A DNA stretch of 64,000 nucleotides from Epiperipatus broadwayi (GCA_028023455.1 JAQFVV010000042.1:7585922-7649921), one strand, 5' to 3'; counted from the first letter of the stretch, positions 1 through 13,422 are shown. Notes: generated by a model from the sequence alone, not told the origin. A program made the numbers and translations.

Positions 1-700
1 TTTTATATAAATAGGTGAAGCTGAAGTGGTTAGATCTGAGAGTGTGAAGCTATTCAATACTTCACTGATTAAGTCCACAATTCCTATTATACATTAATTA
101 GTACTCATGAAATCTTTCGATTTACAACAAGACAATGGAACGATCTTATAGTTAGAAATCTATTACGATAATTTGTATTGTAATTCTAAATATCATTTTT
201 ATTTATTGAATTGTTTTTAATTACATAATATTTATTTATTGAATTGTTTATATTACTTTTCAAAAAATATTGGCAGTTTCGTATATATAGGTAACACTTC
301 TATAATGTTGTAGATAGGTTTCTAGAAAGTGCCATGTTGTGTTAAACCATGTTATATGAGACCAGTACAAAAAGGGGAGTTAGGTTCTGAAAACTTATTA
401 AAATGAATATTTTTTAAGAAATTCATACACGCAGCTTCATTTTTATTAAAAATATTAACATATGTATGTATAACACAAAATGAAAAGAAACATCCTATAA
501 CTATTTTCATTTTAATAATCTTAGTTTATGTTTTTTTGTTCGAATGGTATTCATCTTCACTCATTGAATCATTTTCATCATTTTATTCTTCTATCCTTTT
601 TAAAAAATATGTAATTTTGGTTTGTTTGCTGGTCCTTACAAGGTTATTGTAGATTCCTGTATTGGAGTAGGAACTTTACAATCTTCATCAGTGCTATTTT
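1..700. other. AT-rich DNA, nothing recognised
   Basis: No coding frame, repeat family or structured RNA could be supported here. Only T-rich and A-rich simple sequence is visible. Confidence 0.6.
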
Positions 701-703
701 TCT

Positions 704-948
704 CATGACCACCACTTCTTATGTTTGCTTATAACTGTTATTAAAACAGGCAAAACTCACTATTAGATCTAGGTGCAGTGCTCTCAGATTCAAAGCTCCT
801 CACTGACGAAGGCCACAATCCAGAAACTAGTCTGGTGATATTGGATGAGTAGGCACTAGATGGGGATTTTATGTACAAATCTTCTGGCATCCATTGATTA
901 CTCTAGCTTGCAGTGTAGCAATACGTATAGTGAGTTTTGCTATTCTTC
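704..948. repeat. R1 palindromic repeat, copy A
   Basis: The copy has inverted ends: GGCAAAACTCACTAT near 749 and its complement ATAGTGAGTTTTGC near 926-940. Inside is the R1 core shared with copies at 11.1, 26.7, 28.4 and 61.4 kb (CTAGGTGCAGTGCTCTCAGA, then GGATGAGTAGGCACTAGAT, then the complement of ATCAATGGATGCCAGAAG). No coding capacity is seen, so it is probably a non-autonomous DNA-type or foldback element. It lies just beyond the stop codon of the Tigger relic. R1 is my label; I do not recognise a named family. Confidence 0.75.
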
Positions 949-960
949 TCTGAAGTGACT

Positions 961-2106
961 TTATTTACATGCCATTTTCAGCAAATCTGCTTCACCAGTT
1001 TCTTCTTCCATCAATAAATCTTGAATGTCCTGAATAGCCATAGCCTCAAAACCATCACTTCCAGTCAATTTAGCAAGTTCTAATATCCCACCAGTTTTAT
1101 TTTCTGATAATTCAATCCCATTTTCTATTTCAACTGATAATGGCCAAATCTTTTTCTAACATACATTTAAGATTGATGTTTTTAGTTCTTTCAATGGATA
1201 TGATTTTGATACAGTGCTTAATTAAAAATTGCATCCATGATTTCATTACACCAATTGATCTCGATTCATTTACAGGCACCTTGAAATTCAAATTCTTTTT
1301 CTTTAAATAAATTTCAACTTTTGGCACAAAATATTTAAAAATTCATTCACTAAATAAATTTCCAGTTATCCAAGCTTTTGCATTTGCTTTCCAATATCTA
1401 AGGTGCTTTTATTTATGCCCTTAAATGCATGGAAATTTGAAGATTTATGAACAAGTAAGGGATTTTTCATAAAGTATTCTGATGCATTACTACACAAAAG
1501 TAGCATTACACAATTTTTAGATACCTTAAATTCAGGTTTAGTTTTTTATTATTTCAATGTAAAGGTTCTATTAGGTATTTTTTCCACCAAAGCTCAGTTT
1601 CATTGGCATTAAAGCTTGATGTGGTGTACATCCTTGCTCTTCTATAATTTTTTGAATTTTTTTTGGATATGTCCTGGAATCTTCATGATCAGTCGACATA
1701 GATTCACTTTGAATTCTTACACTAAAAATTGCAAAACACTTTTTGAATTTTCAAACCAATCTTTATTTGCCATAAAATCTGTACTGATAAAAGATTCTTC
1801 ATTTTCTTTAAGATCTTTATAAATTTTAAGAGCTTTTTGTTTAATCATATTGCCATCCAATGAAATATTTTTTTGGCAGTTATCATCAATACAATTGCTG
1901 AATGCTTTTTCCATTTTCTCAATTAATAGTGCATGAGGATGAGTTGCATATTTTGGAGATATCGAAAATTCTACAGTGACAGCACTTCTAATTTTCTTTT
2001 CATTTTTCTTAAGGGTTTGGACTGTTGCTTCATTTAAATTTAGAATTTTGCAACAATCCAAAATTTGTAGTTTTATGTCCAGTGAAATAAATTTTCTCTT
2101 AAACAT
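961..2106 (-). pseudogene. Tigger/pogo-like (CENP-B/jerky family) transposase relic
   Basis: In the active family this is a DDE transposase of a TA-targeting cut-and-paste transposon. Reading the minus strand from about 2106, the frame opens with a CENP-B-type N-terminal helix-turn-helix (KRKFISLDIKLQILDCCK, then LNLNEATVQTLKKNEKKIRSA). The second DNA-binding part follows (EKMEKAFSNCIDDNCQKNI, then NMIKQKALKIYKDLKENEES). Past a frameshift near 1717 come patches matching the catalytic region: STDHED...TYPKKIQKIIEEQG and a degraded MPNRTF-type patch. YWKANAKAWITGNLF and YFVPKVEIYLKKKNLNFKV follow. The C-terminal acidic tail is near 961-1130. The stretch that should carry the LLLVDNAPGH-type second catalytic aspartate is missing, and several stops interrupt the reading, so it is dead. 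An intact relative of 500 or more residues would be the autonomous partner. Confidence 0.88.
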
Positions 2107-5100
2107 TGTTTTTTTTTTTTTTAAAAAAAAATTATTAGATATAGTTGGGGACTGAAATTTAATTTTCCAAAAATTAATCTTAAAAATAAAAAGATATTCT
2201 TTAACATATATCCAAAAAAGCTTAGTTTCTTTAAAAACCACAAATATTAGAATAATATTTTTTCTGATTCACAAACTGAACACTTGAAGCACAAAATATG
2301 CAATGATATGCTCTTAAACCAGAGAGAGTGAGTCTTGATAAAATAAAATTCAGATATTCCCCCAATTATATATATTCAATGATGTGATGATAAAAATCAA
2401 GTATTTCCCCAGTTGTATTTGATTTTTGTATGTATGTACTCTATATGTATTGTGTGCCTTTAGTGTATAGTTTAGTTTTTTAAATACATACTGCAATAGT
2501 GGGATTTGAGTTTAAATCTGGTAATGTTATCTAAAAAAAAAAAAAAATTCATTAATTCTAAAAAAATATTTTATTTATCTCACTGCAAAATCTTTAAAAT
2601 TAATATAGGCTATTCTTAGTTTAAGTGCAATGCAATAAAACTAATGACATATACTATGCTAATGACATATTAATAAAAGTACAGTTATATAAATAGTTTT
2701 ATGTGATAGCAATACTAAAATAAAGTAGGTACAATTTATTTACTAAAATTTTATTTATTGCATAGGTTCAAAATAATCTTCAAAAACATCAATAAATATG
2801 ACATTAAACTATTATTTAAAGTATGAGTGTATGTGTATTTATATGTTGGTATGAGTAAACAATATTAAGTTATAGTATGCAAAAGAAAACATTATTTTAA
2901 AATATTTATTTAAAACAGGTATTCAGATATTGATTATTGTATGTGAAATAGATGAATAGGAAGGAGTGTCAACTTTAAATATAATTAAAATATATTTTAT
3001 ATTCTAATTTGTAGATTTATGTTTTATTATTTTAAAATATATTGTGCAAAAATATATTTTATAACAGCAAGGAACCTCAGTTTGTTGGAAAAGAACTTTT
3101 ATAAAGTGAAAAAATGAATAGATTTGATTTTGAATAAGGAATTATTATGGAAATGAATGTAATTAAAGATTACAGAATAAAATGTCATGAAAACAATATC
3201 CAGAAGATGAGATATTAAATAATCCTAAAGAACACTGATTTATTCGCATGCTCTCCACACAGATATATAAGGTTTATCAGTATACATACACACTCAATAG
3301 TAGAAGTAGTGTTTTAGGAGGGTTAGCACAAATTTCTGATCATGTTAGAATAAAACTGTGTTATAAGTGGCATGTTAAAAGAGGGTTTCAGCAATATATC
3401 CTATCTTGTTAATGCAAAACCATATTGTAAGATACTGTGCTGCAGAGGGTTATTTGTATTGTATATGGAAAAAGCTTAAGTAATTTTAGATTCTTTTTTT
3501 TGCTAATCTACCACTAATAATTTTATGTTTCAAAAAAGTGTTATCAAAATTTTATATCAAAAAAATTGTTGGAAAATGCTCTTGTTAGCACAAGATGGCA
3601 CGACTATATGGAGAGTTTTGCTTTGTTTTGGATTGTTTAATAACAATTATTGTGCTAGTATGAGATAGTGATCATGTGATAAAATAATAGTTGTGACTAG
3701 TAATTTCAAAAATTATATGGCATTCAGCACCCAATAGCAGGATGATCTCATTAAAGCCATTCAATGAAGAAAATTATTATTTTTTTTTTACTTTACTCAG
3801 TTGGAATTGATCCAGGATCATTTAATTCTTAAGTGAGCATGAGATAAACTGCATAAGATGTAATCAATAATGATCTAGTATTATTGCTTGTTTACAGTAT
3901 TCTAATCCTAGGAATTCAATCTGCAATCAGAAAGAGAACTTATTTACAAATCAAGGTGTCGTTTTTTATTATATTTTTTAGTAACAAATAACAGTCATCT
4001 AAATGCTGAAATCTGATCAAATAATTTTATCAATAATTAGTATTTCTTTGTTGCAAACTTCATAGATCACCCATAGAAATAGACTTATTAGATTAATAAA
4101 TTATTATTTATATTTTTCTCTATTATTTTTTTAATTTTTCTTTTCTTGGCTAAGTAATAAGTTAAAAAAAAACATTAGATATGCACAAATCATTTAATCA
4201 CCATTTTGCCCCTCCCCATACCTAAGCAAGTTTTCCAAAACATACAGCATAAAAACACTTCAGTTGGCATTTAAACTGAAATTTAAAATATGATATACAT
4301 ATTTGAACAATTAAAAAAACATTAATGAGAAATAAACATATATATGTATGTTTTGTTAAAAGCAGATTTATATTTATTTATTTATAAATTATCCTGATTT
4401 CACTCTGCAAATATTTGATTATAAAAAGTGTTTACTTTAATTAATATACAAAAGTTAAAATTTAAAAGCAAAAAGTTTTTGAAAAGATTAAGTAAAAGAC
4501 TGTGAAAAAGTGTTTAAAATTAATCTGTTCATTTGATCTAATTTTACTTTAAATTTTATGTGCTCGAGCTTTAATAAAAATCGTTTTAATACATTTAGTT
4601 AAAAAAAAAAAAAAGGCTAATAGTCTATTTACTTTAAACCCAGTATGTATAATGCTAATTTTGTCGCATAAATAAAATACAAACAAACAAACAAAAAAAG
4701 ATTGTAAAAGTCAACAATGTTCTCAATTTTTATTTGCTTTTCATTATAAATGTTCCTTGTGATATACTGGAGCTGCGAATTATGCTATATTTTATTCCAA
4801 GCCTTCATTATGTACAAATGTATGTAGTATATAACAACTCACTTTTGTTGATAAATATTGGTTAGAATAGAATGCATATTATTTATTGAATTGCAAGTGT
4901 AAAGTACTTTTCGACATGCATATAAATATATATTGTAACGGTAAATAAATGAGAGAAGAGATGCTCTTGAAAACACTCATGGATGTGGGTGGCAAACTTT
5001 GTAATGGTATATAAATGATAAATGGTGCTAGCTCTTATTTATTATTTCTCATGAACTTGACAACCCCAAATTTTAATGTTAATGAATGGGATGAGTTTTG

Positions 5101-6448
5101 AGCTTAAGAATTATAAATCTTTTAATTTCTAATTTCACTATCATAAATGTACTAATGAGACTCAAACACTAGTTAAATATAATTCAGAAACAAAGGGGCA
5201 TTTTGAATCTTATGTTTAAATGATAAAATAAAAAATGTAAATGATCTATTCCAATAACTTAATCATCTTAATGTTTAGTAATGTAGCCATTCATTAAAAT
5301 TCAAAAGCATCTAAATATTTTTTCAATACTTTCAGGACAAAGTAAATAGAGTAATAAAATTAAGCACTCACAACCTTTTTGATAAGTGATGTAGTCTTTA
5401 AAAAAAAAAAAATGAAGTCAATCTTTATAAATAAATAATAAGTTCATATTTTATTCACACTCATATAAGAATAACAATAATAATTATAGCCACTTTATTA
5501 CAGAGGCTTCCAAGATAATTTATAAATATCATATTTGAATGATAAATATCTGGTATTTATATAATTTGATAAAGACTATATTATGTGAATAAATAACATA
5601 TAATTCTTAGTTTCATTAATAATCAAATAATTCAAGATAATGGAAATTCGTTTCTTTGATGAATAATCACTTGTTTTAACTATATGAAATTCTCTTTAAT
5701 CCAAAATATATTTATTCTCCTTAAATATTATTTTCATAAATAATTAAGCATGAAATATATACCAAGAAATTCCCTCTTTTATTTAATGGCAAAATACTTA
5801 AATAAGACAAGAGTAACTTACATAATGCCTCAACTTTATTGATACTTAATGGATTTAATAAATAAATACATCAATTATAAGAACACCAATTCTTAATACA
5901 TACTTCTAAAATGACTTTTACTAAGTCTGTGGTATCCTATATATATCATATCACTCTAACTTACAGAAAACGATTACAAAACTAATTCACCTTTAAATGT
6001 ATTTGCAATGAATAAATGAATTATCATAAGTTACATATAAATATAAGTATACCTTACAAATTTTTGGTGCTTACATCAGACTCAATAATTATGACGGTAT
6101 TGTTATAACTCCATTTATTTTTTGTGACCCAATAAATTATTTATGTAGTCTTATAACAAGTTTGCAGCAAAGTTTTTTTGGATGTGCTTTTGATAAAATA
6201 TCTAAACAAATATGAGTAATAAAGAATCTAAATTTCCAGGGATAAATAGAAATCAATTAGGATAGAGTTGTTTTTTATATATTATTATAATGCATATTGT
6301 TCTTCTTGAATGATTTTTTAAAATAACAGCAAGAGATACAAAAAACTTTGGATAGCTATGTGTGAGTAAATTTTGTAGTTTTTAAGCTTGATTTTTTAGT
6401 ATTATTTACTAATCTTTATATTATACTAATCTTGTTATTCAGTAGATT
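2107..6448. other. AT-rich DNA with simple repeats
   Basis: No gene or defined repeat was found in this 4.3 kb. It holds poly-A runs near 2534, 4602 and 5401, a short AAAC array at about 4679-4697, and scattered AT dinucleotide patches. Short frames here look like chance. Confidence 0.6.
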
Positions 6449-7280
6449 ATGACTGATGCTAATCTAGCTATGTTGGGTGGTCTGAAACTAGTAGCTTAGA
6501 CATAGCCAATGAAAGTTATCATGGATAAGTTTAATAAGATGAATGTAAACTCTAAAGAATTAAAGGCTGACTTAGAAGCCAAATTAGATGCTAATTCTAA
6601 AAATTTAGAAACAAAGATGGATACTAATTCAAAAAAATTTGAAGCTCTCAGGGCTAAAATTGATACCAAATTCAATGAATTTAAAATCTAAATTTATGCA
6701 TTAAAGTCTGAATTAATGGCTAACTTGGAAGACTTGATAAAATAGAGAATTCCAAGATAAATTAGAAATTAGGTTTGACTACTTTCAGCATGAATTTTCA
6801 GAGTTGTGGAACAAAACAAATAATGATTTTATAGAATATAAAAAAGTGCAAACTAAAATGGAACCCAGATTAAAGAAAATAGTGTTTTCTCCAAGCTCTA
6901 CATTTAAACTACACACTGTTAAAAATAATGATGATAAAACAGAAATAGGGGATATGAAAAATGATAATTCTGAAGCTAAAGATTCTATGATTATCCACAT
7001 TTTAGTACAAGGTGACATGGATTATGCAAAGTGGCAGGTTAACAAAAGTAATGATTTTCAAGTTCAAAATTCTTTATCTATGGACTGTTTAGTAAAACAA
7101 AGGCTTATTAGAGATAGTGATTTTAAGGTTAATGATTCTCCAATAATGAAGAAAGGTTATTGTAATGATGAAACTTATTTGAAAGGAAATTCTATAATAA
7201 ATTTAAAGGATAGTGACCAATCTTACAGATACGGGAATAGCAAAGATAAAACTTATTTCTTAGAGGTAGAACTTTCATAG
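6449..7280 (+). pseudogene. Retrotransposon gag-like coiled-coil ORF, broken
   Basis: Two collinear frames (6449-6691 and 6804-7280) are joined by stops and frameshifts. The first begins MTDANLAMLGGLKLVA, stops, then continues with a strongly heptad-like Lys/Glu/Asn-rich segment (repeated K-A-D-L-E-A-K-L and L-E-T-K-M-D-T-N-S-K-K units), typical of a coiled coil. The second is hydrophilic, rich in Asp, Lys and Ser, and has no recognised domain. The call as gag is inferred from position: 0.75 kb downstream is a Ty3/Gypsy integrase C-terminal remnant on the same strand, and protease, RT and most of integrase are absent. No zinc knuckle is visible. It could instead be an unrelated TE-encoded coiled-coil protein. 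Confidence 0.5.
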
Positions 7281-8027
7281 TGTCTGTAGTTTTGAATATA
7301 AAAACCTAGGTTTTGAAAGGTAATGGTTCAAGACAATTAAAAATATAGAGTTATTGAATAAATTAAATTGTTATAAGAAGTCTAAATAATGTATATTTTA
7401 AGAATTTAAATCTAAAGAACCGTTGTATTAAGATATAACAATTGTAGGAAATTATTTAAGAAGCATGATATTGTAAGATTTAGCTCTTGCCATTCTGTAG
7501 CTAATGATGGCAGTGAATGTGAAGTGTTTAGTTTATGAGGGTGTAAATTTTGAAAGTATAGTTCATTGTCAGAACAGACTAAGATGAGTAAATAGATCTG
7601 ATTGGGATCAAAAATATTTGTCTCATGGTCAAAAAGGTACATAGATAAGAGAATGAATGTGTTGGTAGAAATTTATGTCATATATGATCTTATTGACTTA
7701 TTTTATAAATATCCTATTACAATGAAATTAGAGAAGATAATTCTTATATTATTAATTCTAATCCTTTTAAGAAAATATGTGTATGTTTCAAATTGTAAAT
7801 ATTATCCAGGAATCTTGTGGCTCTAAGGATCTTGTACCTATTATCTCATTGTGAATCAGTCTGATATAGTTTAATTCAGTATATTATTTGTTACTAATTA
7901 ATTAAAAATTTACTTGCATAAACTTAGTTAAATACATTATTTGTTCTAAATTTAATTAGCAAGTTAATATTTGTTTAGATCCCATGTTAGTCACTGGCAG
8001 GAACATCAATAAAAAATATTCTTTAAT
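7281..8027 (+). other. Decayed interior of Gypsy-like element
   Basis: Between the gag-like ORF and the integrase remnant the plus strand has several short frames (7602-7826 among them) with no domain I can name. I read it as heavily mutated or deleted pol sequence because of its position. Confidence 0.35.
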
Positions 8028-8123
8028 CTGTATGAGGGACCTTACAAGATAGACAAGAAAGTCAAGGAAAATTAATATATAATCGATACACCAAGTGGGC
8101 TGAGAGGAACATACAATGCCTGA
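8028..8123 (+). pseudogene. Ty3/Gypsy integrase C-terminal (GPY/F) remnant
   Basis: The plus-strand frame starting at CTG 8028 reads LYEGPYKIDKKVKEN, a stop, then IIDTPSGLRGTYNA. This fits the integrase C-terminal module of Ty3/Gypsy elements (Y-x-G-P-Y-x-I, then a short linker to Y-x-I-x-T-P). In intact elements this small SH3-like fold follows the catalytic core and helps DNA binding. Only about 30 residues remain, with one in-frame stop, and no RT or catalytic integrase core is seen upstream. It is the best evidence that 6.4-8.1 kb is an internally deleted LTR retrotransposon. Flanking LTRs were not identified. Confidence 0.65.
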
Positions 8124-8189
8124 AGTCTTAGGCTGATATATCAAAAGTAATTAGCATTGCTTGAGCCCTTGTCTATGTAAATAAATATT

Positions 8190-11142
8190 ATTGTGCTACT
8201 TCCAAAAGAAATTTAAAGGAAAACAATTTTAAATTTGATTATGATGACTGTAATGAATATTGTACTTTGTTAATTACTCAAAAGGAGAGGAAATGAGCAT
8301 AACTTACTTAAATAATTTTTTTTTTTTTGTAATAAAGTTATAGTTCATTATTGTAGTACATTTAATTATATTTTTTTTGTAAAGAAAAGGAAATTGTAAG
8401 GATTAGCCAATTCAATTCTTAAAATAGTTGTTTAAAATATATATATAAAGGGATACAAGTGAAGAAAATTTATTAATTACCTTGATGTTGTTTTGTTCTT
8501 AAAGAATAAATGTCTTAAAATCCCTTATATGTATCTCTATTTTAAATGTATAAATGGTTTTGACACATGCTATAATACACTTTTTTTTAATAAAATCTTT
8601 CAATTTTAGTTATTATTCACCTAAAGTTGATATTTTGTTTCCATTTGTATTAAGAATGCAATATAAATAATAATAAAAATGAACAGATAACTGAATTATA
8701 TTAAAGTGTTATTAATAAAAATAATGATAAAGCTAACTAAGGGTATGTGTGACTGTTTTGTAAGGAAAATGAAGAACTAATTTGTAATCTTTATTTTTTT
8801 AAAATATATTTTAAAGTTTATTTAAAATTATCTCCATTATATATATTTTTTAATATTGCTTTCTTTTGGATACTAAAATGTTTGAAAACAAATTATTATC
8901 TGGTGTACACATGAATCTTAAAGCTAACAAGAAAAGTTGGTCGGTATATGATTCAAGGAACTAGATAATAAAAAATATTGTGGAAATACTGATGTAATAA
9001 GAATAGAATTTTGAGGACGAATAGTTAATATATTATTATTGGTATTGTTGTTTTGCTTTTGTTTTCTTCTGGATTAGAAAAGTTTTGTTTGTTAGTTTTG
9101 CTTATTTTTTCATTATTGAGAAAGAAAAAATACATATTTAAATTTAACCTATCTAGCTATTCACCAAATATGTATGCACTATAAGGTATATATATAACAT
9201 AAACATCAAATTCAATACCTGTTGGGTAATTCACAGTTTTTTTCAATGGAGACTGCTAAAAGAAATTAGAACAAATATATCTAAATATTAATCATAACCA
9301 GTTTTGACCTTTCTCATTATTTTACTTCGTTTATTAAAAGAATTCTGAATAATTTTGAAAGTTTATGTTTTATCATTGATCTTGGTTCTTTGATTTTGAT
9401 GCAGAGACTGGGTATTAAGATGGCTGGACAGAATTTTTCTGGTCTGATGTGTAGTTTTAAAGTTACATCATCTAGAATTTAAAGGGTAATTTCTTTAAAA
9501 TAATTAGAACAAACAGATGAAGCTGATCACCAGTTCTTGAAAATGCATTACTGCTTGTGATATTATTTCATTCTTCTCCAGGGATTTGGATAGATAGTTG
9601 TTTGTTATATTTCTTCCTTTACATGTACATTTTGCATTAATGATTTTCTAGCTGATGGAATTTGACAGATAGCAACAAAGGATTTAATGAAACTTCAGAC
9701 CTCTTACTGATGCATTCACTAATTAATAATAAGACACTGATTAGTATGAAATATAATGTTTTAAATGGCATTGATTCTTTGTATTTCAGATGCAGTATGC
9801 AGTTGAATTAGTGATCTTTAGGCTATATATTGAATTTAAGGTGACACTCTAATGAAGTAGATTATTCTATATATATAACATACAAAATTTCATTTAACAA
9901 TATTATGAGTAAAATAAAAAAATTGTTAGATAAATTTAAACAGCTTAAGATAATGGTAAGGTAAAACAGCCTTTAAACAACCAACAGCAGAGCAAAATAC
10001 TCTAAACAATAAAAGAAAAATGAGTACTGATCAGGATTGTCTATTGCTGGATGGTCAGGATTTGGGCAGTTTTCTTTCTTATTTTGTTTAGTAGATAATA
10101 ATAGCTAGATACTTATTTACTGACCAATATTGGATGTTTATTTGTGTTGGCTATATATGGGTGGGCTAGTTGAAAAAGGTTCTAACTCTGTTAAAAATTT
10201 TTTGAGTGTATTTGGTCTAGATTCAAATCCAAATTATAAATAAGAAAGGCATGCAGATGCATGGAACATTCTATTAACTGAAGACCAATCTATATATTTA
10301 GAAATAGAATGTGAGTTGTTTTACTTTGAAAGTGTTAAAATTAGTGATGAGAATATAAAATTAGATTCTTTTAAAAGTGAAAAAAGAAAAATGATTTTTT
10401 TTTAAATAACTAATTTGTTTTCTTGCTTATATTTCAAATTGTTAGTATGTAAAATTGAAGAAAAACAGATAGATTGATTTTATTCTTTTTTAGATTTATT
10501 TTGTCTGATTAATGATTGAATATTGATATTATTAAAAAATTGAATTAATTTAGTTTTTATTTTTTGAAAACAATAATTTTATTAATTATGAAATTCCCCA
10601 TGAATTCATAATAATGAGAAAACCCGCCCAGGAATACATTTTTAGATAAAATGTCAAAAAGATTACATGTGATGACTCTAAATGAGAATAAATCAACAAT
10701 ACAGTATTATAAGTAATAAATGATGAAAAAGTGTAAACATTTTAAGATATAAATATTGAAATAATTTCAAGGGATATGATACAATAACGTTTATACATAT
10801 TAAGTTATACAAAGCAAGAAATTGGATAAATATAATTACATGAAATTTAGTTCAATTTTAATATGAAAAACTATATATATAACTACATTCAAATATTTTA
10901 ATATAAACAAATGAAAGACTATTAATTACAATATATAAAAAATGAAAAGTATGTAATATATATAAATTTTTATCCAAAATAATTTTTAATATATATAATC
11001 AGACTTAAACAAATCCAATGAAAGATTTTGGAACAAGAAGCAGTAAATTTCAACAAAAGTTTATTTATAAGATGTCATCACTATGAAAATATTAAATGTT
11101 ATATATATAATTTGGAAAAAATAAAGAAATCTAAAATATTAA
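8190..11142. other. AT-rich DNA, nothing certain
   Basis: No supported gene. Around 10,020-10,420 the plus strand is somewhat less repetitive and reads in patches like degraded coding sequence (for example a TEDQSIYLEIE stretch), loosely resembling the end of the gag-like frame at 7.2 kb. I could not assign it. Confidence 0.5.
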
Positions 11143-11990
11143 ACTATCAAACACCACGTAATAACCATTCTTTATGCTTCCACAAGTTGTTTTTCACAGA
11201 GGCAAAACTCTCCCTACAGTAGTGCCACTCAGTGCAAGTTAGAGTAATCAATGGATGCAGAAAAATTTGTGCATAAAATCCCTATCTAGTGCCTATTCAT
11301 CCAATATCCCCAGACTAGTTTCTAGCTTGTGGCTGTGAGGAGCCTTGGATCTGAGAGCACTGCACCTAGATCTTAGGATCCAATGCAATCCTCCATCAGC
11401 CATCTTTTAGTTTTTTAGCTAACTATAAAGCTTTGAGCTCAAAATAAAAACACTGTAATGTTTTCAAGCTAAGCTTATCAGCTTGTATTGTTGTATGTAT
11501 CTGAAATCAATTCAGCATTTTGTTGTCTTTGGTTCTTTAATAACCACAATCATGATAATACTATTTAGCAGGATTAGTATTAAACCATCAAACATCACGT
11601 GACCATTCTTTATGCTTACACAAGATGTTTTTCACAGAGGCAAAAAGTATGGATGCCAAACGGAGTTCAGATCTATACAACTAATACAAGCTGATAAGCT
11701 TAGCTTGAAAACATTACTGTGTTTTTATTTTGGACTCAAATCTTTATAATTAGTTAAAAAAGTAAAAAGTGGCTACTGGAGGGTTGCCTTGGATCTTAAG
11801 ATCTAGGTGCAGTACTCTTAGATCCAAGGCTTCTCACTGATGTAAGCCACCAGCTAGAAACTAATCTGATATCGGATGTGTAGGCTCTAGATATGGATTT
11901 TATGCACAAATCTTTCTGCATCCATTGAATACTCTGGCTTGCACTGAGTGGTGCTATTGTATGGAGAGTTTTGTCTCTGTGAAATCTACG
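11143..11990. repeat. R1 palindromic repeat, copy B (composite)
   Basis: Left arm 11143-11400 runs from AAACTATCAAACACCACG through GTGCCACTCAGTGCAAG, AATCAATGGATGCAGAAA and TGAGAGCACTGCACCTAGAT. The right arm, about 11780-11980, is its inverted counterpart. In the middle (about 11578-11645) a second direct copy of the left terminus occurs (TTAAACCATCAAACATCACG, then TTTTTCACAGAGGCAAAA). The copy is therefore not a simple hairpin but a nested arrangement like copy C. No coding potential is seen. Confidence 0.75.
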
Positions 11991-13320
11991 GTAGTTGTTT
12001 CAGCACACTGAGTTGTGGGCTCTAAAAGTAAATTTGATTTAAAACAAACATGAAAAACACTGAGGTGAAAGTTAAAATTTCCAGAAAATTGCATAAAGAT
12101 GATTAAAATAAGTTATATATATATAATACAAAACTACCACGTAAAAGATATTAATAAGATAAGTATTTTAATAAAACAAATTACATTTGAAATAATACAT
12201 ACTAATTAATTTCAGAGTTTTTATGCTTTTTTTAAAAATAGATAATTAACCTAATTAAATTAATTTTTATATATAAATTTGTGTATAATCTGAGATATAC
12301 ATATATATACTACTAATTTATACTCTTATTAATTTTAAAACATTCGTTTTTTTTTTTTAAATGATTCTTCAAAACTAGACATATATAATTATTTAAGGGT
12401 TAGATGTAAAACAATGACTTATATAGCTCTTTGTTAATACTAAATAATGTTTAATTTCATTTCATTCTTCACTGCTTTTTCAAAATTAACACCAGTGCAG
12501 TTTTGTAACACATATATCGTGTTGTTAATTTACAAAAGAAAATGGGCAGAGATTGAAAGTAAAGATTGTTGTTTCAACAATACTTTAGAGGGCGCTAATT
12601 TTATTATTTTTTAAAAGTAATAATAATTAACATTTTTCATTTTTTAAATGCGAATCGTTCTTGATTTATATTCAATTTTACTTGGTCCATTTATACCAGT
12701 TAATGTTATAATATTTTTAATAAACAGCAAGGTTTTTAGAAATGAAATTCTTAAAACAGTCAAGCATTTTTCATAAAATTTGTATATTGGTTGATATTGC
12801 ATTATTATTATTTTATATTTAGAAGTTGTGCGAACAGTTTTTTTTTTTTTAATCTTGAAGAACTTTGATTCTATAATGGGTTTTAAAATAAAATATTTAT
12901 CTATTAGATCATTTCATGCATTTTTTCAGATTTATCTGTCAGTAATTTGTCTATGGTTTCTTTTAAATTCTATGTACTCAATTCTTAAAGGACAGCTAAT
13001 ATATTAAGAAAGTGGGAGAGTTTAACTTGTTATTGGACAGCTAATCTTAATATTGGCAGACATCTACATTAATATTAACGTTTGTCAATAAGGAAAGCTG
13101 GTTTGCTATTTTAAATGATTCCGGTGCTGTGGATAGTTTGTGCTTTCAGAACTCGGATATTAATTACTTCTGTGATGGGAAGTTAAGAATAAAAACATTT
13201 TAATGAAGCATTACTTTTTATCATATGAGGGGAAAAAGCTTTTCTCTTTAATCAATTTATTTGTCTGCCTTTGAAAAGATAAAAAGGAATTCATATTTAT
13301 ACGTGGAATACTAGCGTAGT
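11991..13320. other. AT-rich DNA upstream of the 13.3 kb island
   Basis: Mostly AT-rich with no ORF of note. The one motif worth marking is a GAGGGCGCT word at 12588-12596, repeated at 13414-13422 and listed separately. Confidence 0.55.
12588..12596 (+). promoter_or_regulatory. CTCF-like core word GAGGGCGCT, site 1
   Basis: This short word matches the core of animal CTCF-type insulator motifs (AGGGGGCGCT-like) in DNA where GC-rich words are rare. It recurs in the same orientation at 13414, next to the promoter-like island. Nine bases are too few to prove binding. Confidence 0.3.
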
Positions 13321-13331
13321 AAACAAAATTA

Positions 13332-13422
13332 TTTGGCGGTCTTGAAACACCTGATTTACTATATGTTAGCAGGTGGAAGTAGCAGTAAATACATTATGTG
13401 AAAATCAGTAGCGGAGGGCGCT
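13332..13422 (+). promoter_or_regulatory. Cluster of promoter-proximal motifs
   Basis: Within 90 bases lie an E2F-like TTTGGCGG (13332-13339), an inverted pair of E-boxes CACCTG (13348-13353) and CAGGTG (13370-13375), and a second CTCF-like GAGGGCGCT (13414-13422). Each motif is short, but the density of GC-rich regulatory words is unique in this window and sits just upstream of the core-promoter-like sequence at 13489-13527. Confidence 0.4.

Noticed and set aside
6785-7018. Minus-strand 77-codon ORF
   Set aside because: Shadow of the gag-like frame on the plus strand.
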